DNA of 64,000 nt, taken from Sphaerolaimus hirsutus (Eukaryota > Nematoda > Chromadorea > Monhysterida > Sphaerolaimidae). Shown here in pieces: positions 1 through 9,189 of this stretch. Position 1 is the stretch's first letter; each line of letters starts with the position of its first letter. The notes beneath the pieces were generated by a model. It searched no databases. It was not told the origin of the DNA and saw only the letters and a list, made by a program, of their open reading frames with translations. Where the stretch lies: the NCBI GenBank assembly GCA_964036195.1, contig OZ038450.1, positions 808,701 through 872,700 on the forward strand. Reading direction: 5' to 3'. Position numbers and translations under genes: made by a program.

Positions 1-640
1 TTTAGGCTGTCAGTGTCGCTGCTGGACATCTGACCTGTTTGCCTCTGTACCTGGTGTCGCTGCTTGACGGCCAGGGTGTTTGGGCTGTCGGTGTCATTGC
101 TTGGTTGCTGAGCTGCCTGACCGCTGCTGTGTTGCCCAGCTGCGTGACCGCTGCTGGGTCGCCGGGCTGTGTGACCGCTGCTGGGTCACCATTTGCTGTG
201 TTGAGCATCATTGTGCCCCTGCTAACGCTCAATTGGCGTCATCTGCTTGTCGCTTGCTCTGGACGGCAGAAGGTGTGGGGACTGCTGTCCCTAGCGGCGC
301 TACCACGGGGTTGGGAGTCGTGGGGACCGCTGTCGCTGGCGGCGCTACAACAGGGTTGGAAGGCGTGGGGACCGCTGTTGCTAGCGGCGCTACCACGGGG
401 CCAGAAGGTGTGGGGACCACTGTTGCTGGCGGCGCTACCACGGGGCCAGAAGGTGTGGGGACCGCTGTTGCTAGCGGCGCTACCACGGGGCTGGAAGATG
501 TGGGGACCGCTGCTGCTAGCGGCGCTACCACGGGGCCGGAAGGCCGGGAGGGTGCTGCTGATGTCACCGGGGGACGATCGGTGGCGGGTTCGTATGGCTT
601 GAGATGTTTCAAGCCAGTGTGGGGACCACTGTTGCTGTAG
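1..640. repeat. Minisatellites (about 27-bp and 45-bp units), open on both strands
   Basis: From about 110 to 200, a unit of about 27 bp containing GTGACCGCTGCTGGGTC repeats. From about 262 to 560, a 45-bp unit (GGGGACCGCTGTTGCTAGCG then GCGCTACCACGGGG) repeats six to seven times. 45 is a multiple of three, so reading frames stay open: minus strand repeats PVVAPLATAVPTPSG, ending in a stop at 229; + strand repeats GATTGPEGVGTAVAS. A minus-strand acceptor-like CTCTACAG at 638-631 could start a last exon, but nothing else supports a gene. Confidence 0.8.
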
Positions 641-1293
641 AGTGTTGCAAGTGTAAAGTTACAATTATAATTAACAATAATTTGCATTTTCAGTAGAGGG
701 ACTACTGGACTGGAGTGTGCTGGGTGCATTTGTAAAATGTTATGCAAAGTGTCAATTGTCATGACAAATGTAAAGCAAAGTGTCAATTGTCATGACAAAT
801 GTCGTGCAATATGTAAATTGTGTATCCAAATCTTATTTTTTTATTATCCAAAGCTTATGTTTTGTATCCAAATCATATGTTTTTGTATCCAAATGTTCAC
901 ATATGATTTTGATACAAAACATTAGATTTAAAAACAAAACATACAATTGGTTACAATTTGCTTGACAATTGGCATTTTACTTTACATTTGTCAGGGCAAT
1001 TGAAACTTTGCAAGACATTTCACATGACATTTGACACTACAGGGCTGATGACTGCCGCCATTTATGTGAATAAACAGGTAAAAACTGAAGCAACAAGATA
1101 AAAAGGTTGACAAAAAATGTGAATTTTTATACAATTTTGCAAAATTTTGATTTTTTATACAATTTTACAAAAATTCAAATTTTATAGAATTTTTATTTTG
1201 TAATTTTCCATTTTATTGTATTTTATTTTATTCTTAAATGTTCCATTTAATTGTAATTTTATTTTTATTCTTTTCTGGTATTTGCCAACCCTG
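640..1293. mobile_element. Truncated palindromic element with AACCCTG end
   Basis: The centre is built of TGTCAATTGTCATGACAAAT repeats (about 740-1040), followed by an AT-rich arm of TTTTATTTTATT-type sequence and the right end GCCAACCCTG. It matches the more complete copy at 48485-49512, in inverse order for the part before 720. The left arm is missing. Confidence 0.6.
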
Positions 1294-2656
1294 TTCACGA
1301 CTCTGGTCTGGTGCATCACATAGATAATGCATTTGTGTGAATGTACCTGTATTTTTCAGTATTTGTGTCGTGACATCTCACTCCAAATGGTTTCGATTGT
1401 TTTTGTAGGTAAGTCCACTATCGAGTGTAATTGGTAAGATAACAACAGGTTTTTTTTACAAATATCATCAGCTACTTTTGCTATGGGATCGATAAAATGG
1501 TTAAAGGACATCTATACTAAGGATGGATAAAAAGCGCTTTTTTCAATGGCGCCGTTTTTTATCATAAAAAGTCCTCTTTTTATATAATATATATAAAAAT
1601 ACACATATACTATAGTTTTTATATATATATACTTTTTTCTTCAAAATAAATAAAAAATTACTTAAATATCTCATACCGTTCCCGAGATACAGAGACACCG
1701 ATTTTTGAAAAATAATGTAAATTTTCATCCAAAACTCGATATCTCCACCATCAAAATGGTTAATTTTCACTCAAAACTCGATAACTCCATTAATATCTAT
1801 CATATTTTTCATTCGAAACTCGATATCTCCACTGACAAAACTAATCATCCGAAACTCGTTATAAATTTATAGGGAAATGGCTAAATCCCAATACAAAACT
1901 GAAGTTTGCATCCGAAACTCGATATAAAATTTAGCTAGTTAAATTTTTTGCCATAATGACAGTAAAATGGACCTAACTCTAGCCATATTTGCCGGCCAGA
2001 AGATTGTAAATATGGAAAATGTAGAGAAATTCGTTGGCTTTTCAAAAAGTATTGGGCAAGGGTTGTCACTCAAAGCGTAAGCTCAAATTCAATTTTCGCA
2101 AAACTGAAAAACATGGAGTTATCGAGTTTCGGAAGCAAACTCCTCAATTGTCTGGTCAGTTGCTTTTCTCGGCTAATTGGTGCAGGGATCAAAATTGTGC
2201 ATATGATAACGTTAATTACATTTTGTTTCGATGCAAATTTTCGGGTCGATATCTTGTACAAAACTGAAAGTATGGTAAAAAATGTCAGAGCACTTTCGTA
2301 GTTAAACATTCATGGTGTTACTGTTTGGGGAAATTCACAGCGAATGATGAAATCCAACAGTCTGATCATAGAAAGGCTATTTGCCACGTTAATCTTCCGG
2401 TCCCCCCCGCCCAGGGACCTGAGATTTAGATCACAAGGATGATTGATGCATAAGTTCTCTGCCTTTTTTGTTTCCTGTCGATTTTGACTGCATGTTTCCA
2501 TGAAAAATACTTTGAGGTAGTATAGGAATTGTGGAGGAGGACTACAAAAGTGCATGCCAGCTCATTGGTACTCAAACGAGCCAGGACTCAAGTTCGATTA
2601 GCTCGGCACGTTTCTGTGTTTACGTGTGTTTCTGATTGGCTAAAGTGAATGTGTTT
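1294..2656. other. AT-rich region, no gene seen
   Basis: Contains repeated CGAAACTCGATATCTCC-like motifs (1690-1930), which recur as CGAAACCCGTTATC at 24080-24210 and 39490-39510, so it is probably repeat-derived. No reading frame has coding character. Confidence 0.5.
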
Positions 2657-3642
2657 ACCGTATTTCCTCGAAGTACCCCCAGAGGGTTTTTTACGAGTGG
2701 AAATTTTGAGGGTGGGGCTTATCCGAGGGGGGTATGATTTCACCAGAAATTTTTGTGAATTTAGTAGTAAACAATACGTTTAAGAATGCCCAATACGGGA
2801 AATAAATGTGACGGATAGGATATACCATATTTCCTCGAAATACCCCCGGGGGGTGATTGTTTCAGAGATAATTTTGAGGGGGGGGGGTTAAAGGTGGGGG
2901 GGGGGGGGGGTATTTCGCGGGGTGGGGCTTATTATACGTACGCAGACGTAGAAAAATGCAACAATATCTGCTATATATAAGAGTCTATTGACTTATATAA
3001 GTATGTAACACTGTTCTAACATAACAATTCATTGTTTTTAATGTGTGTTTTACATTACTGTTGTAGTTAGAGTCCACTACATTATATACACTTGCATTCC
3101 TATGGTTGGATAGGTTTGGAGTGATTGGTCTGAACCGTTAACTTTTATGTTTCAACCAATCTTGAGTAGTGACCACTTGGGTGTTTAGGTCAGTTGATGT
3201 TCATTAACTCATTTTCCCTTATCATTCATGTCCCCTTCAGGGGTTGACCATGTATGAATATGAGATGTTAACATTTGAGACCCATGTCGCCGAGCAACGT
3301 TCCACCCAAACACACAACCACACCACATCACAAACACAAATATCCTCTGGTCATTGGCTTAGTGGACTTGGCTTCGCCTCTTGCCCAAGGTCCACATGCC
3401 AATCTGGCTGAACTTATCTCAACTATGTTTCTCATCTGTGCATCACGGACTCAGTTCGCTGGAGCCCTGTTTCCTGTGTGCACAACATGGTGACCACACT
3501 CGCTTGAAACTTCTCAAGCCTGAATTTCGTGAAAATTTCCAACGAAATAATAAACCCCCCTCGAATAAGCCCCCTCGAAATACCCCCCACTCAAAATTTC
3601 CACTCTGAAAAAAACCCTGGGGGTGTTGCGAGGAAATACGGT
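2657..3642. mobile_element. Family A MITE (ACCGTATTTCCTCGAAGTACC)
   Basis: Starts ACCGTATTTCCTCGAAGTAC and ends with the inverse, AGGAAATACGGT, flanked by TA. A second terminus (2824, ACCATATTTCCTCGAAATAC) indicates an internal nested or tandem copy. Inner arms are G-rich or C-rich runs, typical of the family. Confidence 0.7.
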
Positions 3643-3747
3643 AAACGTACATTCTCTATTTACTTACACTTCGTATAAGTATAAGTGTAGCGTGGTGCAA
3701 ACCGGCAGCTAAATACACAATGTACATTGCATACATGGTGTACATCA

Positions 3748-3862
3748 TTTCAGCTGGGGGGGGGCATTTCGAGGGGGGTTTGTTTTTTCCTCAGCGCGAA
3801 AAGACCTGGGGTATTCCGAGGGGGTTAATTCAAGGGGGGAGGGTATTTCGAGGAAATACGGT
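3748..3862. mobile_element. Family A MITE, right end only
   Basis: G-rich arm followed by GGTATTTCGAGGAAATACGG and T. No matching left end directly upstream. The rest of the interval to 4331 (3863-4331) holds no recognised gene. Confidence 0.5.
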
Positions 3863-4331
3863 TTGTACTATTGTATTATTATTATATTTTTTTACTATTT
3901 CTAACAGTTTTTGTAAAACGACTTTCCGAATTTCGAATGTTTTCTGAAAATGTTTTTCGAATTTTCACCGACATAAGGATTCACCGGCTACCCACAAAAA
4001 CATGTCGGATCAATTCACTGCGCTGTCAGGTCAGGGTAGCGTTTAGACTAGCACAATGGTCACACGTAAATGAATTCCTGGTCGATTGGTGTACCAGGCG
4101 CAGCAGCTATCGCTTGCAAAGCTGGAACAAAGCGGTTCGCTGCGAGTTTTTCACGTGTATTATGCCCAGCCCCAAATATCGACACAACGAGCTCCAGTTA
4201 AGTGCGTTGCTACAGAGTGGGCGAGCGTCGAGAGTAAACACATTGTATCGGCATGCGTAAGAAATAGAATTGATAGTTTTGATGACATAGCTAGTTGTTA
4301 AAACGTATTTACGTTTACTCGAAAAATACAT

Positions 4332-4761
4332 ACCGTTTTTCCTCGAATTACCCCCGGCGGTTTATTTTTTCAGAGTAAAAATTTTGAGAGAAAAACGTAA
4401 AAAATGCAACAATAACCACCATTTATAAGTTTTTACAGCCCTATATAAGGATGTAGATGGTATAAACGATGTTCTAACGTAACACAGTAAGTGTTTTGAA
4501 CGTCTGTTATGCATTTCCCGGACCACAAATTCATAGTGCCCATTTTAAGGGGGTATACTGCAAGTCCTGAGTAAATAAGTTTACATTTCCTGCAAAAAAT
4601 TATAGGTACCGTGTTTCCTCGATATACCCCCCCCCCTTGAAATATCCCCCTCAAAATGGGCACTATGAATTAATACCCCCCCCCCCCCCTTCGAAATACC
4701 TCCCTAAAAATTCTCACTCTGAAACTATAAACCCCCGGGAGGTATTTCGAGGAAATACGGT
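4332..4761. mobile_element. Family A MITE upstream of the peptide precursor
   Basis: ACCGTTTTTCCTCGAATTAC at the left and TTTCGAGGAAATACGGT at the right, TA-flanked, 430 bp. It ends 225 bp before the precursor ATG, within the likely promoter or 5' UTR. A near copy of its left part recurs at 35718-35982. Confidence 0.7.
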
Positions 4762-4986
4762 ACTGATCTTTACGCGAAAGTACTTACGCTAGTAAACAAA
4801 ACGTACTTCGCATTCGCATTCTGCGTTCTGCGGGCAACAACACGCTTTTCCAAGAGACTCAATAGGTTCACATTGAAACCCGCAACGTAACTCCAAGCGC
4901 ATCTGCCTACTTTTTGCTTACCAAATTGAAAACGACCAGGCAGGTGAGATTGATCGACCATTCAAATATTAACAGCAGCAGCAGCG

Positions 4987-5102
4987 ATGGCAACTTGGCA
5001 AGGCGGCAGTGCGACAGGCGCGTCGCTGTGCCTCGCGTGGCTGGCGTGCGTCGCTCTGGGTGCCCTCGCCGCCACCGCCCACGGCAGCGCCGCCGCCACC
5101 AG
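4987..5102 (+). CDS. Peptide precursor exon 1 (signal peptide)
   Basis: 38 codons plus two bases (AG). The exon is GC-rich in AT-rich surroundings and starts about 225 bp after a family A MITE that ends at 4761. The donor AG|GTGCCG is the terminus of an introner-like element. A CAG at 4974-4976, just before CAGCAGCAGCG-ATG, could be the acceptor of an upstream 5' UTR exon, but that is not proven. Confidence 0.78.
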
Positions 5103-7384
5103 GTGCCGCTCCCGCACCCTGTCAAATGCCTGTAGAATGTCAAATGGCATGCAAAGTGTCTAAAGTCATGCGAAATGCCCTGCAAAACGTCCTGCAATCA
5201 TGGCAAAAAATTGGTGTGTGATGTGTCGGGAAGTGGCTTTCATGGCGACACTTCCCGACGCTGTGACTAGCTGGCTGGCGCTTCCCGGTGCTTCACGAAA
5301 TATTTTGTGAAGACACTTCACATCACAGACGTGCATCACAACACAGCACAAAGGTTTTGTAAAATGTCTTTACTTCGTCAGCGTCCGGAAGCGCGCTTCA
5401 CGAAATTTTGGACCTCGTGATGATAGGTGAAGTGTGTGGAAGTGCTTCACGGTGTCTTCCAGCCCGCTTCCAGACACTTCACGGACCTATTTTTTTGCTG
5501 TGAAAGTGACAAAAATCATATAGATTGACTGTAAAATGGCAAACCTACGTACATACTGCTAATCTTCGAATAAGTCCCCCCTCTCGAATAACTCCCCCTC
5601 GAATAACTCCGTATGCAATGAAAAACACAAAAAGAATGTTTTACCGAACGCATCGACGTACATACTTAAATGTACAGAATACTCTGACGAAAAAACTCTC
5701 TCCTCGGATAACTCCCACTCTATTACCCCCTAACCCCCCTCAAAAAATAACTCTCCCGGGGATTTATTCGAGGATTTACGGTAGGTATGTCTTTGTTGTT
5801 TAGACACTTTGTATTACATTTTAATTGGTCATGGCACTTTGCATGGTGCGGGAGTGGGCGCAGGGTGAAGCGCTTCTACTCGTGGGAGGGCGTGGGCGAC
5901 GGGCAGGACAAACGGGAGGACACCGAGCGCCATCTGTATGCCCTACTGCGCACGGGCAAGCGGGCTGCCCGCCCCAGCGCCGCCCAGCAGATGCGGAGGC
6001 TGTTCGGTGCGTCAAGGGCTTGCTTCGCAGCAAAATGGGTGTATGTGTGTGTGTGTGTGTGTGTACTTGCAAACACGCCATGAAGATGTGGCGGTGCTGG
6101 TGGATGTGTGGAAGCACACGTGCAGGCGGCGCGCACACATCACTCCGGGTGGTCGGGCGCCGCGATCGACCTAATGTGGATTGGAACGCGTGTTTGCTCG
6201 ACGCAGGCAAGCGGCAGGTGCGCGGGCGGCCGGCCAAGTTATACAGCTGGGCGGGCAAGCGGCGCGAGCCTCACCAACCCCTGTCCTGGATACACAAAGG
6301 TGCACCCGGTCGCCTGCAAGCCAACAATCCACCTTTCTATATACTCTATATGTTACCTCGAATTATCCCCCCACTCGAATACACCCCTCTCGAAATACCC
6401 CCACGTCTGAACGAGCTAAAGAGATAACCCCAACCCGAAATATCCTACCCAAATAGAGTGTAAAGAGCATGTACACTACAAATCAGAGTTGTTAAAAGTA
6501 CTGAACTTTTTTCAAAGTAAACATAAACGTAAAGTATTTTTTTTACTCAACCCTGAGTACAGAAAACGTAAAGTATTCTTTAAATACTTTTACACTGCGT
6601 AAAACGTGAGTAAAATACTTTAAATCATCAAATATTATCGAATACATCAAATATTTTTTGTATCTCCCGATAACTATTTCTTAGGAAAATGTCCAATTTT
6701 TGTCACTTTCTGTCTGTCAAAATGTCACCTTCTGTGTCTCGCTTAAATACGTTTTTGGTACTCGCGTACTTTCGAAAAGTATGCGAGTAAGTTGGGGAGA
6801 CATTAAATTTTTGAATTTTCCCACAAATTTTTGAATTTTTTTGAATACCAGCTGGGGAGACATTGAATTTTTTTTGTTCCCGATCAGGAAGCTAAACACA
6901 TTTTTCCAGGAGTGTACACTGAAAAAAAGTTATTTATTTTAACAACTCTGCTTTTGTCCTCTATTAAACTTTGCGAATATACAGCAAATGGTTGAATCAC
7001 TGCGCCCCTCAGCTGCGCGCGAAGATTTTGATTCCTCCCACTTTCTATTCAAAAACTTACGTGAAGCAGATGTGAACTAATTAATTGATCACTCACGCAG
7101 ACAAAAGGGTGCAAGACTACAGCGGCGACCTGGTTGGGGATAGGGATGCGAGGCGGTTCGAGTCGATCGGTTATGGCAAACGTTTTGAACCTGTGGGCTA
7201 TGGCAAACGTTTGGAAACTGTCGAGGCTGGCAAACGTTTCGAGCCAATGGGGTACGGCAAACGTTTCGAGCCAATGGGGTACGGCAAACGTTTCGAGCCA
7301 ATGGGGTACGGCAAACGTTTCTATGCTTGGTCGGGTGCCAGCCCCAGCAAGCGTCCCTTTCATGAGTGGGTAGGCAAAAAGTGA
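4987..7384 (+). CDS. Multi-peptide neuropeptide/prohormone precursor, four exons, 211 aa
   Basis: Exons 4987-5102, 5864-6006, 6207-6299 and 7101-7384 join in phases 2, 1, 1 with GT-AG introns and give 211 residues plus TGA. Residues 1 to about 33 are a signal peptide (hydrophobic run LCLAWLACVALGALAA). The rest is cut by KR or RR into: FYSWEGVGDGQD (43-54); EDTERHLYALLRT-G (57-70); a peptide ending MRRLF-G (73-87); a peptide ending KLYSWA-G (90-103); EPHQPLSWIHKD (107-118); VQDYSGDLVGDRDA; FESIGY-G; FEPVGY-G; LETVEA-G; FEPMGY-G three times; FYAWSGASPS; and PFHEWV-G at the C-terminus. Gly before KR or KK implies C-terminal amidation. The product would be secreted from neurons or endocrine cells. 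The start is the first ATG, in the context CAGCGATGG, and it opens the signal peptide. No AATAAA was seen within 500 bp downstream. I do not recognise the family. The FxxxxY-amide core has the spacing of RYamides but lacks their Arg, and HLYALLRT faintly recalls NPLP1 peptides; neither assignment is secure. Confidence 0.82.
5103..5863 (+). mobile_element. Introner-like element forming intron 1 of the peptide precursor
   Basis: The intron opens with the left terminus GTGCCGCTCCCGCACCCTGT and closes with its inverted copy, GGTGCGGGAGTGGGCGC, then AG. Sub-repeats such as GGCATGCAAAGTGTCTA are mirrored near the right end. AG flanks the element on both sides, so splicing from GT to AG removes the element plus one AG. 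The centre holds later insertions: an element rich in CTTCACG and GGAAGTG (about 5225-5490) and part of a family A MITE (5563-5782). Confidence 0.7.
5864..6006 (+). CDS. Peptide precursor exon 2
   Basis: Acceptor GGGCGCAG|G and donor TTCG|GTGCGT. It encodes VKR-FYSWEGVGDGQD-KR, the HLYALLRT peptide with G-KR, and the peptide ending MRRLF. The amidation Gly codon is split G|GC across intron 2. Confidence 0.78.
6207..6299 (+). CDS. Peptide precursor exon 3
   Basis: Acceptor CGACGCAG|GC and donor CACAAAG|GTGCAC. It completes the Gly and KR of the MRRLF peptide, then encodes the KLYSWA-GKR peptide and EPHQPLSWIHK. A (TG)n microsatellite at about 6039-6064 lies in the intron before it. Confidence 0.75.
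6353..6455. mobile_element. Family A MITE fragment in intron 3 of the peptide precursor
   Basis: TACCTCGAATTATCCCCCCA and related C-rich blocks, without a matching right terminus. Intron 3 (6300-7100) also contains the family B element at 6484-6954. Confidence 0.5.
6484..6954. mobile_element. Family B palindromic MITE (CAGAGTTGTTAAAA)
   Basis: Starts CAGAGTTGTTAAAAGTACTG and ends AACAACTCTG; the arms carry GTAAACATAAACGTAAAGTA and inverted equivalents. It lies wholly in intron 3 of the peptide precursor. Confidence 0.65.
7101..7384 (+). CDS. Peptide precursor exon 4 with FExxGY-amide repeats
   Basis: Acceptor ACTCACGCAG|AC. It starts with D-KR, then a linker, then FESIGY, FEPVGY, LETVEA and three FEPMGY copies, each followed by G-KR. 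FYAWSGASPS-KR and PFHEWV-G-KK come before TGA at 7382. The three FEPMGYGKR units (7238-7264, 7265-7291, 7292-7318) are 27-bp repeats with the same codons throughout. Confidence 0.85.
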
Positions 7385-7581
7385 CTTTTGTGTAATAGTT
7401 TCAACCTTCATCTTGTCACAGCAAACAACCGTTGATCTACCTATCTATTCAAATATTTCCCAACCAGTATTATACAATGTTGTCCTTATTCGATACAAAA
7501 AGTGCCTCGATAGATGTGCATCGACTAATGCTTACTTAGCTTGCGAGCGTCAATGCATGGGATATTTATACACATGAATCC
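7385..7581 (+). other. 3' flank of the peptide precursor
   Basis: AT-rich, no further exon and no AATAAA. Bounded downstream by a family B element from 7582. Confidence 0.4.
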
Positions 7582-8160
7582 CAGAGTTGCGAAAGTGTAT
7601 TTACGCTTACCCGAAATACCCGGGTAAATGCGTATTTATATTTACACTTATGCTTACGCTTTCATACACTACCTGTAAACTTTTTTACGCTTTCCCGGCC
7701 TAATTACTCGGTTACTAAAGGCGTGAAAGAAAATTCACACAACTCAACAAAAAGCGTAAAACTAAAAAAGAAGCAATTGAATGAGAAGTATAAAAAAGAG
7801 ATTGAATGAGAAAAACAAGAAAAACAACACCTGTGCATGTGCAATAACAGACTGAAAATAGCGACATATGTACAAATTATGTCAGAATATGAGTGTGTGG
7901 TAAAAAAATTGTGTCACCGAATGAAATAAATTCGATGGAAATGATCAATAAATTCATTTTAAAGTGTAAGCAATGGTGTTGTGTTATTCTCAACAGCAAG
8001 AGCACTCTCATAAAATTTTTTTACGCTTTCGGTTTTTTTAACGCTTTCCTTGGTATTTTAAAAATACCTTACGCTTTTAGTATCCATACTAAAAATTTGG
8101 AAAGTGTATTTATGCTTACGCTTATGCTTTCCAAAAATACAGGTATTCTAACAACTCTGG
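7582..8160. mobile_element. Family B MITE
   Basis: Left end AGAGTTGCGAAAGTGTATTT, right end AGGTATTCTAACAACTCTGG; internal TTACGCTTTC and GGTATTTTAAAAATACC motifs. Its halves recur at 9190-9300 and 11160-11405, where about 1.9 kb of other palindromes separates them. Confidence 0.6.
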
Positions 8161-8228
8161 TGAATCCACCCACCTCCAATCCCGCATCAGTTTACAAACT
8201 GTCAAGTAAAATATGAAATGTCCGGTTA

Positions 8229-8722
8229 TGCTACGATTACAGCTCGGGCGTAAAATTCCAGCGTAAAATTCCATCGCAAAATTGATTACATAAAAGTGTA
8301 TGATGATACAGGTCTGCAATTTTTCATGGAGAATATGTTTATCAATACCTTCATTGTGTCCGAGAGTCATCATCCACAGTCACTGCAATTTGATTGTGGA
8401 AATTCAAAAATTTCTATTTTACGCTGGAATTTTACGCCAGCTGAAGAAAAGTCAATTCTACGCCAGGTGATTGCATGCAATGACATAGCGTAGAATCGAT
8501 TTTTCTTCAGCTGGCGTAAAATTCCAGCGTAAAATAGGAATTTTTGAATTTCCACAATCAAATTGCAGTGACTGTGGATGATGACTCTCGGACACAATGA
8601 AGGTATTGATAAACATATTCTCCATGAAAAATTGCAGACCTGTATCATCATCCACTTTTATGTAATCAATTTTGCGATGGAATTTTACGCTGGAATTTTA
8701 CGCCCGAGCTGTAATCGCTCCA
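8229..8722. mobile_element. Family D palindromic MITE, copy 1
   Basis: TIR ATGCTACGATTACAGCTCGG at the left and CCCGAGCTGTAATCGCTCCA at the right, with CGTAAAATTCCAGCGTAAAA repeats. The two halves are near-perfect inverted copies, so the DNA can fold into one long hairpin. Almost identical to 44252-44742. Confidence 0.75.
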
Positions 8723-8751
8723 TAAAAGACATCAAAAAATTTTGTATACAT

Positions 8752-9165
8752 ACCGTATTACCTCGAAATACCCCCAGGGGGTTTATTATTTCGCCAGCAA
8801 AATTTGAGGAGGGATAATTCGAGTGGGGGGGGGTATTCGAGCGGGGTCTATTATTTCGCCAGAAATTTTTTGGAAATTCCCCATACTCAGGCATAGAAAA
8901 ATCAAAGAATTACATAGATGTATATGTGTTTATAGGCATCTATAACTGTATACACACATAAACCCTTCCCTAACGTCATTCAATCATCGGTTTTAATGTG
9001 TGTTTTGTATTTTACAGATCACAAACTGCGGTATTTCTCATGTACATTCTCTTTACACTCAATTTTAGGGGGGGGGGGTCGAGGGTGGGTTCATTATTTC
9101 CTCAGCCAAATTTTAGGAGGGTGAGGGGGGTTAATTCAAGGGGGGTTAATTCGAGGTAATACGGT
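8752..9165. mobile_element. Family A MITE (TATTACCTCGAAATACC type)
   Basis: ACCGTATTACCTCGAAATAC at the left and AATTCGAGGTAATACGGT at the right, flanked by TA. It inserted 30 bp from family D copy 1. Confidence 0.75.
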
Positions 9166-9189
9166 ATTCACATTACGATTGTCGAATTT

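Noticed and set aside
5821-6258. Overlapping frames on both strands around precursor exons 2 and 3
   Set aside because: They are shadows created by high GC; only the frame with KR sites links exons 1 to 4.
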